In this document: piece after piece, positions 50,201-62,967 of the stretch | Layout of the letters: every line of letters starts with the position of its first letter | Numbering within the stretch: position 1 is the stretch's first letter | NCBI GenBank assembly: GCA_003260075.1 | Contig: QLIY01000339.1 | Span: 9,861-73,860, forward strand | Direction: 5' to 3' | Length of the DNA stretch: 64,000 nucleotides | DNA from: Phallusia mammillata | Lineage: Eukaryota > Chordata > Ascidiacea > Phlebobranchia > Ascidiidae | The notes under the pieces: model-generated | Told to the model about the DNA's origin: nothing | Database searches by the model: none | What the model saw: the letters and a program-made list of their open reading frames with translations, nothing else | Program-made: the position numbers and the translations under genes

Positions 50201-53200
50201 CTGATGACGTAATAACCGTGACGTCATGCCCGTGTTTCTGGAGTCAGTGGACGGTGAAGCCGACAGTCCTTGGTTGTGCAAGAAGTACATATGGGGACGG
50301 CTGCCACGTAAGGACAATAAAAAAATGTTTGTATGTTTTAACTTTGTATGTTTTCGGTTCTCTATGGTTGACTGCACGAAGCTGGTTAGAAAACCCGCTT
50401 TAAGCTTGCGAAGCCGTGTATGTAACAAGCGCTATGGTTGACTGTATGAAGCAAGTAAGGAAACCCGCTTTATGTGTGCAAAGTCGTGCATGCAAGAAGC
50501 GCTGTGGTTGACTGCACGAAGCTCGTAAGGATACTCGCTTTAAGCTTGCAAAGTCATAAACGTACCAAGCGCTATGGTTGACTGCACGAAGTTCGTTAGG
50601 AAACCCGGTTTAGGCGCAACAAGTCGTTACAAAATGTAATACACAACCGTTCAATACATTACAATGCGCGAACGAGGCTTAATATTACAGTTCAATTACT
50701 TATTTGAAGCGCCCTCTTTCAAATATCAAGTGGTGTTGCTTGTTACAATGTGCTAGCAAATATACCAGTCTCACTTTGTAATAAACTTTGCCGAGTCGAA
50801 GTGATAATATCTGATATTAAAAGTTTCTTGTGTCGAAGTAAAAATGCAAGATAGACAATACTGGAGACGGGGTAAGAATAGCTGCCTAAAATTATGTTGT
50901 GTGCTTCAAATTTTGCTTTTAGCTGCAGTTTTTTTATTCTGAGTGGCTAAAACTATGTCTAAATGTGACATGTTCTTTCAGCGTTTTTTTCTAGCCGTGT
51001 TTAGTGCAGTAAGTTATTTTTTAAAGTGGCACCGAGCGAACGAAAAGTAGCTAGCAGGTTAAGATCGCAAAATGTACCTGTTTTTCGTATGGGAAGTACA
51101 TTTGTTTGCAAATGATACGCTTCTTACATGGAGACAATAACTGATGTGTAAAAGTGTTTAAGTGTTGTTTCAATAGTGATTAATATGTTAGGGTTAGCTA
51201 AATCCAAATACCTCTAATCAACTTATATTTTAATCAACAATACTTATAACCGCGCAATTGCTTTGTTACGACACTATCGCGAACAATTAGCAGCTCTGAT
51301 TATTACGTCACTATCATCGTCAATTATGACGAATCACCGCGATTGTTCATTTTCCCACGGTTGGTGTTCGCCTGTCCGCCGCGATTTGGAACAGTTCCAA
51401 TTGTGCGCTTTCTTACCTCGCATCCACTTAAACCCTGATTGGGATGTTTGTTTTAAGGATGAGACGTACGTGCGCCCCGTTGTTATGGCAACTGACCGTC
51501 TATAAAACCTTGGTTCGGTGCGTGCAGGCGCAAGAAGATAGATTGGTCGTACAGTTGTGTATGCTAGCATGTGCAGAATTTCGTTGTATTTTCTGAGTTG
51601 CAAGGTTTGGGATTAGATGTCTTGTTCAGTTTTGACCCAAAGTGCTGCAAAACAATAATTCCGAATCTGTGCTTTTGCTGGAATCTGACTTAATTGACCA
51701 TTTGAGTCACCCAGTATTTAGAAGATTAGCATTTGATTTCGTTTTGTGGCTTCTCGTCTTAAAATTGCTTTCAAATCTTTATGAATGCAAAAAGGATTAA
51801 ATACAGCATTCTACCACTGCGGTTATACAACCAACACTTTTGCACCTATATTTTTTTCATTTATCAACATTCTAAGTGGTTGAGCCAAGAACAGTTTCCA
51901 ATCTGTAAATTAGAGACCTTTCAAGACTTTTTCAAAGTTACTGATGCGCAGTAGTAAGCAGAAATGCCTCACAGAGGTTTATTTTCAGTGGAGGAATTAA
52001 AACGTTCGTGTCCCCGACTTGTCAGTTATTCAGTGCCTGAAAAACCTCTTTGGAATCAGTACATCCCTAAAGGTCAACGTGGGGTCACATTGCTCTACTC
52101 TGATTCGTCAAAATGCCCCGCTTGCGATGTTATCAAACATAAAAAGCCGAGCGTTTCCGAAATTTGCCGAAGAAGTCCGAAGTTGAGTGAAAGTTTCCGA
52201 TGTTTACCGAATCATTCCGAAACTATAAATACTCGTAAAAATGCCGATTATGACCTTAAGATTGATCTTGGAAGCTTATCGCAATGCGAAAGTGACGAGA
52301 TTATTTCGTTTTCTCCTAAATTTGCAACGTCAAGTCCGAAATTTACAAGCTGTAGGACAAAAAGATGCAATTCTCCTAATATTTTGCGTAATGAAGCAAT
52401 TTGCCCAGAACCTTTTCCAGTGACTAAATATGAACACATTGAAAGAGAAATTGAAACGCAATGCGCACAAAGAATTAGTGCACCACACCAGCCTTACAAG
52501 TATGCAACATGCTTTATGTCGAAACCCTCTGTCAGTGTAGACTACAAAAGCACAAGAGGACAGTTTTCAACGGGACAGAATAGAACAACTCGTCTCTATG
52601 GCATTAAAGAAGAAACTGATACGAAATCTGCCAACAAGATTTGTAACAGGCAAAACCACCATGTCATAACCACGTCTGCAGCGCATACAGAAACTAAAAC
52701 AAGTGTTGACATATTATCGGAACATAAAGATACAAAAACTAAACCCAATTATTCAAATTTCAACACCAATAATGTCTTGAATAAACAGAAAAGCTTTGTT
52801 GATGAAAAACTCAGTGATGTTGAGTTCAGTGATTTCGTTGACGGCTTAAAAATAGCAGAAGTTGACAGTAAATCTACGGACTGTACAAATAACAACCCAC
52901 CGACTTTGGTTGTAAATCAAATTCAAGATTCAAATGTGACAAATAGAAGAGAGAAAAATATTTCTACGGGTCTGAAAAATAACAGCGATCCAGTAGGGAC
53001 AAAGAAAGAGCGCTCTCGGTTGGATGATGTGTCTAAAGATGATTTTAAAAAGAAAGCAAAAACTAAACCTGCTAAAACCAAGACAACATCCAAACGCAGT
53101 TTCACTCAGACTTCGTTTAACTTTTTCAGCAATCTCACTGTAACTCGCTTCAAAGACACAAAACCAAAAAAGAAAATGACCAAACCAAAAAAACAGACAA

Positions 53201-56200
53201 AGAAATCAAAACTGGGACTTCTGCGAGCGCTGATGACGTCATCGTCTACGTCATCGATTGACTGTGACGTTTCGAGGCGAAGCAGGGCACGGGCGGTGTA
53301 TAGAAACACCGAACTGTCTGAACTTAAAGCTATAAAGACAACGACACCTAATGGGCAAAATAAACCTAATAGCTCGTCCGCTAAACGGCGCTCTGGAGCG
53401 AGGACTTCAAAATTAGTTTCATCAGACTCTCACAAGTTTGGTCGGGGCTCAAGGGTGAGTGACGTCACAAAAACCGAAGACGTCACGAAAACTGCTGACG
53501 TCAGTAAAAGCGAAGTACAATCACCAAAACTGTCTAACAACAATACGAAGGACTTAAAATATAGCGTATCAAATTTAAGGCCAGGACAAAATTTCTCAAA
53601 AGCTAAAGAAAATAACACAAAAACTAATAGTGGGTTCAGAAATAGTCAATCTGCATTAAACAGATCCTCTGGGGCTTATAACGCGCAACCAATGAAGCAG
53701 TTTGCCACACCAGTTCAGAATATAGTCAGACCGATTGCAAGACCCGAATATCCATTTCCACATCCGGGACACTTTCAAACGTTTAAGCTTCTTACACCGA
53801 TTCAGTATCTCGCCGTGAAACAACAGGCTGTTTTGCATGAGCCAGTGAACCGTGACCGTGACGTAAGCGCCTACGATAGCGTTCACGCATCGCTGCCTTT
53901 CAGGAATTTTCCGTGTTTTTCTGAAACTTGTGAATCCCAACCACTGATACCAGGTGAGTGTTTTATTGTTTCAGCCCAGTGAGTGTGTTTGACTTCGCTC
54001 AAACTGCTGCTGTTTTTGCTAGTACTCCACTTGAGTTTCATTTTACTTAATAGGCAGGTAATTGTATTTGCTGAGAATATTAATTGGTTGACTTGACTGG
54101 GGTTGTTTTGTCATCATCTTTGTTAGCTGTTTTGACGTGGAATTACTTTTTGGGTGTTTTGTAAAATTCTGTGTGGATTTTTTTTCGCTTTGCACAAAGT
54201 GCTGCTGTTTCGGCTAGTGAGTTTTGAAACTTGAGTACTTTTCTTAGGTGAGTTTTGAAATTGCTCAGGATATGAAGTTGATTTGACTTCATCGTTTGCT
54301 TTTTTGACTTGTCATTACTTTTGGGCGTTCTGTATAATTCTGTCTGGGTTTAACTTTGTCCAAATCGCTGCTGTTAGTATTTGGCTTGAATGCTTTACTT
54401 ATACGGAGGGAAGCGTTTTGAGTATTGAGTTATTTACGTGATTGTGGTTGTTGATTGTTTAACTTTCATCTAAGGATCTTAGACCTGGCATAACTTATGG
54501 GCGAAGTTTTGTTGGCAGCATGAACTTTGTATGTGTAAAAAAGAAAATTTGAAGTAAAATATATTTCGCCTATTTGCATCTTACCAAAATTTTGCCGGCC
54601 AAACAAAATTCAGTTCATTTTATTTCGCCTATTGGACATACATACTGCTTCGAAAATCCAAAAACGCTTTAGAATAAGGTAAGCATCAAACCGAACTACC
54701 TAAAACCCGATATCTCATTAAACTGTAGCGAAGTCCTCGATCTTTTGTTGAAAAACGCAATTTCACGCTTAATCGCCACCAGCTCTTGACAGTTTTATTA
54801 CAAAACCCTGCGTGAAGGACTTAGAAGGGCCCTCAACTCTCTCACAGTGAAGATATAACTTACAACGTTTCGTCAGATTTATCGATTTGTTTCGCGATTT
54901 TCGAGTTGTTGACTGTGTAGAGATGAGATATGTGACATATTAATTGCCAACTGATGTTCGAGAGTTGCTGATAGATATCCCTTATGAGCTTCTGCACCTG
55001 TTATTGTCGTTGTCAGTAGCAACGCCTCGCTTTTGGTTGCCATGCCAACGTAATGTGCAGAGCTGTTTAAATTTGAGTTGAGTTAGTAGGTTTTACTGTT
55101 GTTTGAGTTGAACATCTGATTGAGTTTGTAGGTTATAGTTGAGTTGGAAAGATGGTTGTAACTGTTCATGTTTGAAATTCCTTTGAGGTTTATTTTTTAG
55201 TGTTTTAGTTTTTGGCAACTAATAACTATAAATTTGTGAAAATCAAGCAAGGAGTGTTCATATCTGGGTGTGTCTGACTTGTTCTTTATTAACAACATTG
55301 ATTTGTTTGTAAGTTTCAACTGGAGGTGTAAAAAATAGTTAGTGATTTCCAAGTAAACGTGTAAAAATCCATAAAACCATTGTTTTAATCCATTTTTAAA
55401 CCTTTAGGTTATTTACGCGTTTTACTACGAGTTTGGCTGTTTGTTGTGTTGCATCAAAGACCGGGTTTTAATTTAGTTAAATTACAACTTCTGTTTAACC
55501 AGCCGAGCTTCAGGAGAAACTTTGCTGAAAAAATTCTGATGGTAACCAATAGCAACCACTGTAGAAACGACGCGGTGAGCGACGTCAGTGCAAACTTCAA
55601 AAATGACGTCATTCATCCAGTGGTGACGTCAACGCCAAGGTCATCTGCAACCCCGATGTTATCGACTGTGAAAATACGTCAGCGAGTAAAACTGACCCCT
55701 AAAACCCCAGTGGAGGTTGTGCCGCCCCTGGATTTGACCCATGTTGTAAAAGCAAGCCCCAAAGTGGACCCAGGTTGTGGGGTTAAAACTGTGGGGGACG
55801 GGGGTGTGAAACTTTCTGAAGCAGATAATCAGAAGGTTTTACGGTTTGAGAACGCAGCGCCAAGTTATGAAGACTTTGAACCGGACGAAAACTTTAATTC
55901 AGAAACTTACCCTGATGAAAAACCGGTTACCATCCCCAATTCCGTTGCCAGGGCAACCAGGCGTTTTTTGTTCAGCAGCTCGAGTCGAAGCCCCGCCCTG
56001 ACTAAAGCACCGTCCGTCGACCAGCAGCCAATCAAAGCCGGCAGCGACCCTTTGATTGACGTGCGGCCCGAGCGGGCGAAGGAATCGAGCGGAGTTCGTT
56101 CCGAAGACGATTTTTCTTATTACCGCAAGGTGGCGTGTTTCAGTGTGAGTGGAACGCCGGAAGATTTTGAAGAATTAAAAGTGAAGAAAAACCCAGAGAA

Positions 56201-59200
56201 AGAAAAAAAGCGGATTTCTATGGACAAACGCACTAATACATCATCAACAACGTCATCGAGTTCCGGTTCGCTGGGTTCAAAAGGGGTAAGTCCTTATGAG
56301 CAGAAGTTAGCCCCAACTTTGGAAGCGGGGCGAAAAAAGGTGGTGAAGAAACAGCCCCCGGAACCCACGAAGGATAAAAAGCCCTTGAAGCCCCATAAAC
56401 GTTTACCCACCGTCACTAACCCAATCAGGGTGACCCCAAAAGTCAAAGTCAACTCCCGTAGAAGGGCTCTAAGCACAGCTTCAGTACCAAAGAAAGTTCA
56501 GATGAAATCTTTCCTGCTCTTAAACGACGTTGAAATCCCCACAAACGAACAAACCAACTTCTACATTGAGAAAATCCAATCATCGTTTCTTCAGCGTCAC
56601 CAGATCCGGGACTATCCCGACGGGGAATTCCCGGACTTCCGGTCCCACGAGGACTTCATTCTTAACTCCGAGATCCGAGCGGGCGGTCTCAGCTCTAGAC
56701 GCACTCATGCGCGTCCGATGCGCCATGACGTCATTGACCACGTGGTCGGTGACGTAGAAGGTTACGCGAGGTCACGTAGAGAGGAAGACGTTGAATATAT
56801 TGCAACCACTACTGGTACAAAAATAGTTTTAGATACGGTTTCTGTTGATAACAGTTACAACTAAAGTTGCTTTAAGTGTGTTTGTTAGAATGAAAAGTAT
56901 TTTTTGTGGAAATTTGTTTCAAATGAGACGTTTTGCTTGGCGACGATATATTAGGAGGTTTTCTTGTGAGCATCGAGCCAATAAACGATAAGCTGCAGAC
57001 AGCTAGATTGGCTTATTGAAAGGCACTACTTTCTTTTTAAATGTAAGAAACATGTTGCACTGACTGTTATGAACAGTTCTGAGCATAAGTTTATGACAAA
57101 TTGACTTGGTCTTACTCAATGGTTTGTTGTAAGGTAATGTACGAAAGTTAAATTGGTTGTGTAAGAGTGACAGGTAAACAATTTTGCCCAAGCATTTTCA
57201 GCTTTCGTGATCAATTTTTGTAGCATTTTGAGAGAAACAAGTTTTTGCGATTTCCGCTTCTCCTGAAACAATTTCTAAATATTGCTTAAGTACCTGAAAC
57301 TATCGATGTACAAATGCCGAGGAGTTTGTCTGTAGGAGTAACGAGTTTTCTGGGTTTGGGGACGAGTAATTTGTAATACATTATACATATGGAGTCGTTT
57401 TTTTGACAAAGAGAGTACATTTTTTAAACAAGTGACGAGTAGTTTTTTAAGTTTTTGGTGCGTATCGAGTACTTAAAACACTCTGTTCGCGATCGTAACG
57501 AGTACAAATACTTTTTCTCATCGAGTAGCGAGTATTAAGCAACACAACTCTTCGAGTAACAAACAAAGACACACAACCACTGTTGTTTTGCATACAGGAC
57601 ACCGGATACCAAACTACAATAGCAACAACAACAGTAGCAGCAACGCCTATCATGGTTTCAACGACTCCGATTCGGGTTTTCCCCACACGAGTACGGGCGC
57701 TGGGAGAAACGGACTCCGCTCTACGTTTCCACCTAGCGGCAGAAATGTTTTCGGAAAAGTATTACATTTTTTTTGTTATAACCTACTTTTTTAAATCTTT
57801 GCCTTTGCATTTTTATTTTTGGTTTCAAATAAAAAAAAATATTTGTGATGGAAATTAAGAAAATATACTTTAACCCAAAAGGTGATTTCCTGTTTAACCC
57901 TTTTTTCTTTTTTACCCCAGCACCGGCCAATGACGTTTGGGACAGCCCCTAGAGGTGATTATGCACACACAACTCATTCTGACAATTCACCGATGAAACC
58001 GAAAGTTGTTACAGTGGTTCGAGCTGGACCTACCCGACCTCACAAGAAGATTACGATTCTACTAAATAGAAGAGCTGTAAGCTTGTTGATTTATATCTCT
58101 TCAACTAATGTTAGTTTGTTGACCATTTCAATGTGAAACTACTTACATAAGACCTTTAAGCTGGTTTCTAAACTCGTTCATTTAACCATAGCGCTTAATA
58201 ATCATTTACAATATCATGCAACTGAAACATGTTTCCCAACAAGCTTCGTGCAGGCCACTTTAACAACTTTACAGGCTTAATGTGGTTTCTTAACGAGTTT
58301 TTATAAGTCAATCATGGCGCTTGTTACATGCACGACTTTACGAGCTAATTGGGGCTTTCCTGACGAACTTCGTGCCGTGAACAATAGTGCTTTTTGCATG
58401 CACGATTTAGCACGTTATAAGCGGGTTTCCTGACTACACACTTTGTGGATTTCTAAACGAGTTTCATGCATTTAACCATAGCGCTTGTAAAATTCATGTA
58501 TAATTTTTGTACCATAAAACATGTTTGAGCTTCGTGCAGTCAACTGTATTGACTTTAAACGCCTAAAGCACGGTTTTCTAACAGTTTTCTTAAGTTATCC
58601 AGCATCGTGGTCGTAACCGCAGAAATATTCCACTTGTATTTCTTGATCGGTGCAGTTTTTGGCAAAATTTTATTTTACATGATGTACATGATAAACAATT
58701 GCTTCCTATTTGTAACGCAGGTTCAAACTTACGAACAACTGGTAGCGGATATTTCAGAAGCGCTTGGACAGCCTAAGTGGAAAAACGACCACATAAGAAA
58801 GTGAGTTCAACAACCTAACCTAAGTTTCATCATCCCCGACGCACTAAATGTATGCTTCCAATCAAAATAATGTGTATCTTAACAATGTTGTTAAATTATT
58901 TATTAAAATATGAACATTCTGTTCTGCTTAAACAGTTTTGTTATTTAACGAATCTCCCGCAGACAATAGAATGCAAGACTGTATTAGACTGTTTTATTTA
59001 AAAAACAGGTAAAACGCATTAATCCTTACCTTAAATAACAGAAATATATATTTCGCCTTAAATAAACTAGCATTGTCAGTTTCTTATTCAAATATAATCT
59101 AATTCTTTTTTCTTATATTCAGGCAAAGGATTTTTACCTGTTTTTTTATGAAACAGTCAAATATCATTCTGTTTTGTTGAGACAAATCCCCTGAAATCAT

Positions 59201-62200
59201 GTTATTTTGACCCACTTGCAATCACAAAATTTTTTTATAGTGCAACGACACTGTAATAAAATACCCTATTTGTTCAACACTTACATTTTTCTGAGTCAAA
59301 ATTCACACCTATTCATGTTGCAGGCTGTACACGTTAAAGGGGCGCGAGGTTCGGTCTGTGTCGGATTTCTTTCGCGAAGATGACGTTTTCATAGCAGTCG
59401 GACGTGAACAGCTAACCACTATGGACGTTCAGGTACCCTAATGGACAAACTGCTAGTGCTATGACTTGCCTAGTATAGGACATTTTTGTTGTTATTTGAA
59501 TTCTGCTTCTTATTGTTCTCATTCTTATTGTAATATGACGTTTTGATGACGTAACTATAGATTAATTTTGTTTTATGTTTTATTTTCTAGAACTGCAATG
59601 TTACGGATTTTGCGTTTTTTTAACTTTTGTTACGTCATTCATGCGTGACGTCATCACCGAATAGCTCACAATTTCAATTTGGGAATCGAAACTATCCAAA
59701 TCCATTTTATAATTTATAACCGAATCCTCCGTTTATGTCTTTAGGAAGTTCTACAAGAGCTCTACCCGGATTCGCCTTACGCAGAAAGTCTAATAAGACA
59801 GAACCTGCAAAAAGCCTACAAACAAAATAAACAGAGTAGAAGACATCTAACAGAACAATCGAAGGGTTCTAAATCCGATTCGGGTCTTGGAGATTCGACT
59901 GAAGGCGAAAGGTGAGGTTTCGGGTAATATCGGTTCTTAAATACCAGCGGGTTGTGCCGATTCGGGTAATACCGATTCTTGATAACCAGCGGGTTTTGCC
60001 GACTCGGGTAATTCTGGGTAATTAAATTGTTTTAGTGGTATAAAGGTAGTGATGTTACACTAGTTAAACAAAAACATCGTCCAGTACTTGTTAACAGTGG
60101 TTAAGTATTCGAAACTGTTCTAGAATAATTATTTTCTCCAAATCGCGCGATTTTAGACGCTTCAACGACGCCACCTACCGATCACCTCGCATGGAAAAGG
60201 GCCGCGCACGCCAACTAGTCACGGAACGACGTCGCTTTCAGGACCAGGAGAGGATCAAAGCGCAGAAGTGGGAGAGAGGAAGATGGGAGCGGGAGCAGGA
60301 AGAGCTGGAGGATGAGCTAAGGTGAGATGACGTCATGGAAAAAATTTAAAATAAAAATCTTAAACAGAATGTCTGGAGTTAAGATACCGAGGAAAAAAAT
60401 TGAAACCTTTTTAATTATTTTTAGTTTTTTTTAGGATTTAATCCTCTTTAGTTTACAGCTCACTGACCGAAAGAATTTTTTTGTTCCACTATTTTTGTCT
60501 ATAGTTTACGAATTCTTTTTTTTGTTCCACTATTTTTGTCTATAGTTTACGAATTCTTTCAGGCTTTGACAAAAATATATTTATTTCTGAAAACTAAATT
60601 AAAATCTATAACTGTTAAGTAAACCTGTTTATGATATGCAACCTTTCGTATATTTTTTATTTCAGATATATTTAAAATAAGAAACAATATTATAATCCAC
60701 TTTTTGTGCACTTTTGTATGAAATGTACATCTTTTTTTGCAAACCAACATTTTGTAACCTTTAAAACACAGTGCCAATAAAACAATGACTTCAAAATGAT
60801 CGATCAAAAGTTCTAAAGGAATGAATTAAAAAGTGCTAAACGGAAACGTCAATACAATCTTCAACTGACACTTTTTTCAGTTGCATATTTTTCTTCAATC
60901 AATTGAACGTCGCCACGGCGAACTAAAAATACAAGTCGTAATGAGAACTCCAATCAATTAATTTCTGATTTTTTGCACATTTTTCTTGATTAAAAATTTC
61001 CCCCAAAAAAATTGACGATTATTTAACAACGTTATTTTTGTCAGACGTCGCCACGGCAACCGGGATTCCCCTAGCGACGACCTCAACCAATCACTGCGCG
61101 ACGCTGAGAGGAGGAAGAAGGAGCGAGCGCAGTGGGAGTCGGAGGAGCGGGAGAGACAAAGAAGGAAACAATTGGAGGAGGAGGAGCGCAGGAGGAGAGA
61201 GGACGAAGAGAAAAGAGAAAGAGATAGACTCAGGTGGGAAAATATACAGTAAAATAAAAGTATATTTGTAAGTTCGAAACATTAGATTTAAAAAAAATGC
61301 TTTTGCAATTTCAAGATAACATAGGCTCAGGTGAAAAAATTAAAAAAAGATCATATACCAAAGATAAACGTCATAAAGCTTTTCTGGCAATTGTATTTAA
61401 CGCTTTTACAAAATTTCAATTGCCAGAAGAGCTCTGTAAAGTTGATATTCTGCCTGGCAGCAACAGCTTGCATAAGATAATTTAAAAAAATATTTTTTTT
61501 TCAATTGTAAGTTACAAAAATTGCTTTGCTGAATAATTGATAACGTTAATAACAAAAACGCGTTTAGAGAGTACCAATATAGTAATTTCCAAGCGAAGAA
61601 AAAAAAGTATTTCTGGAAAAGATACTGAAATTTGACACTGTATAAGTTTGAGAGTTTCTTTGCTACCTTATCGGAGCCTTATTCAAATAGAATCAAAAAC
61701 ATATAGTTAGTAAACATAAAACGAGCACAAAATAAGTCAAAAACACTTCAAATAAAGTTAAGTCAATCTAACACCAACTGAAATCATTAGAAACAGAAAA
61801 CAAAACAAATGACCAAATAAGTAACTAAAACACAAAATAATGAAAAAATGATTATTTGCCGAATCTTTTGAATAATAAAGCATGTCTCTTTTTACGTCTA
61901 TTTGGACCGTTTTATTCGTCATTAAACTTATGAACAGATCTCTGCCTAGTGTTCCAAATCAAGGTTAAATAGATCAAATACAATGTTAAAAAATTTCTTA
62001 CCGGATTTCCTATATGTAGGCGCAGTAAATTAACCCTGGCAAATTACAGGTAAGATTGTCACATGTTGACGCATGAACACTTCTGATTGGTTGAGCTTAG
62101 TCACGTGATTTTACGCATGACTTCCATCAGCACCCTTGAAAACTGGGATTTTTGTGAACGTGTACAAAACTTTATTTACGTTTTCACTTTTTTTCCTTTC

Positions 62201-62902
62201 TGATTGCAATTTGATAAAACTGTGCGAGACGCTTTGATTACGATTTGTTGTTGTCACAGATTGATTGATTGTTTCAAAAATGATGTGCGATTTTTCTTCA
62301 AAATGTTTTAAAAACTCCTTATTAGTATGTTAACTTTAGTATAATTGATTATGTATTTTGACGTTATGATTTCCTAACCTCTACGAATCTTGATTGATTT
62401 TGAAAAACAAAATCAAAAAAAACTCTGAAAGTAATGCCTTAAGTTGTGTATGTCGTCATAATATTTTTACACAATACGTCATTCGTGACCTTTATGGCGT
62501 CATAATCGGTTTTAGGCGGGAGCGAGAAATGGAAGAACAACGAAAACTGAAACACCTCGAAGACGAACTGAAACGAGAGAGACAGAAAGACGACGCCGAG
62601 AGAAAAAGGCGAATAAGAGAAGAAGAGGAAAAAAGGCGAAGGAGAGAAGAAGACGAAGAACGGAAACTGAGAGAGATCGAAAACGAGAGAAAGAAGCTGG
62701 AAGAGGAAAGGCGCCGCCTAGAGGAAGAAGTAAGTTAACAGTTTTTGATATTTTCCTGAAAAAAAAATGTTTTCGTTTAGAGGTTTTTTATCTAACGCGT
62801 TTGGTCAAAAAAGAGTGCTTTAAACTTATTCAAATTTACACACATGCTGGCAAGTTATCCAAATTTGATCCTCCTGAAGTTTGACCCCGATTGACCCAGC
62901 GG

Positions 62903-62967
<65 letters not shown>

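Noticed and set aside
53106-53309. Minus-strand frames opposite giant exon A
   Set aside because: They are shadows of the strongly biased lysine-rich coding strand.
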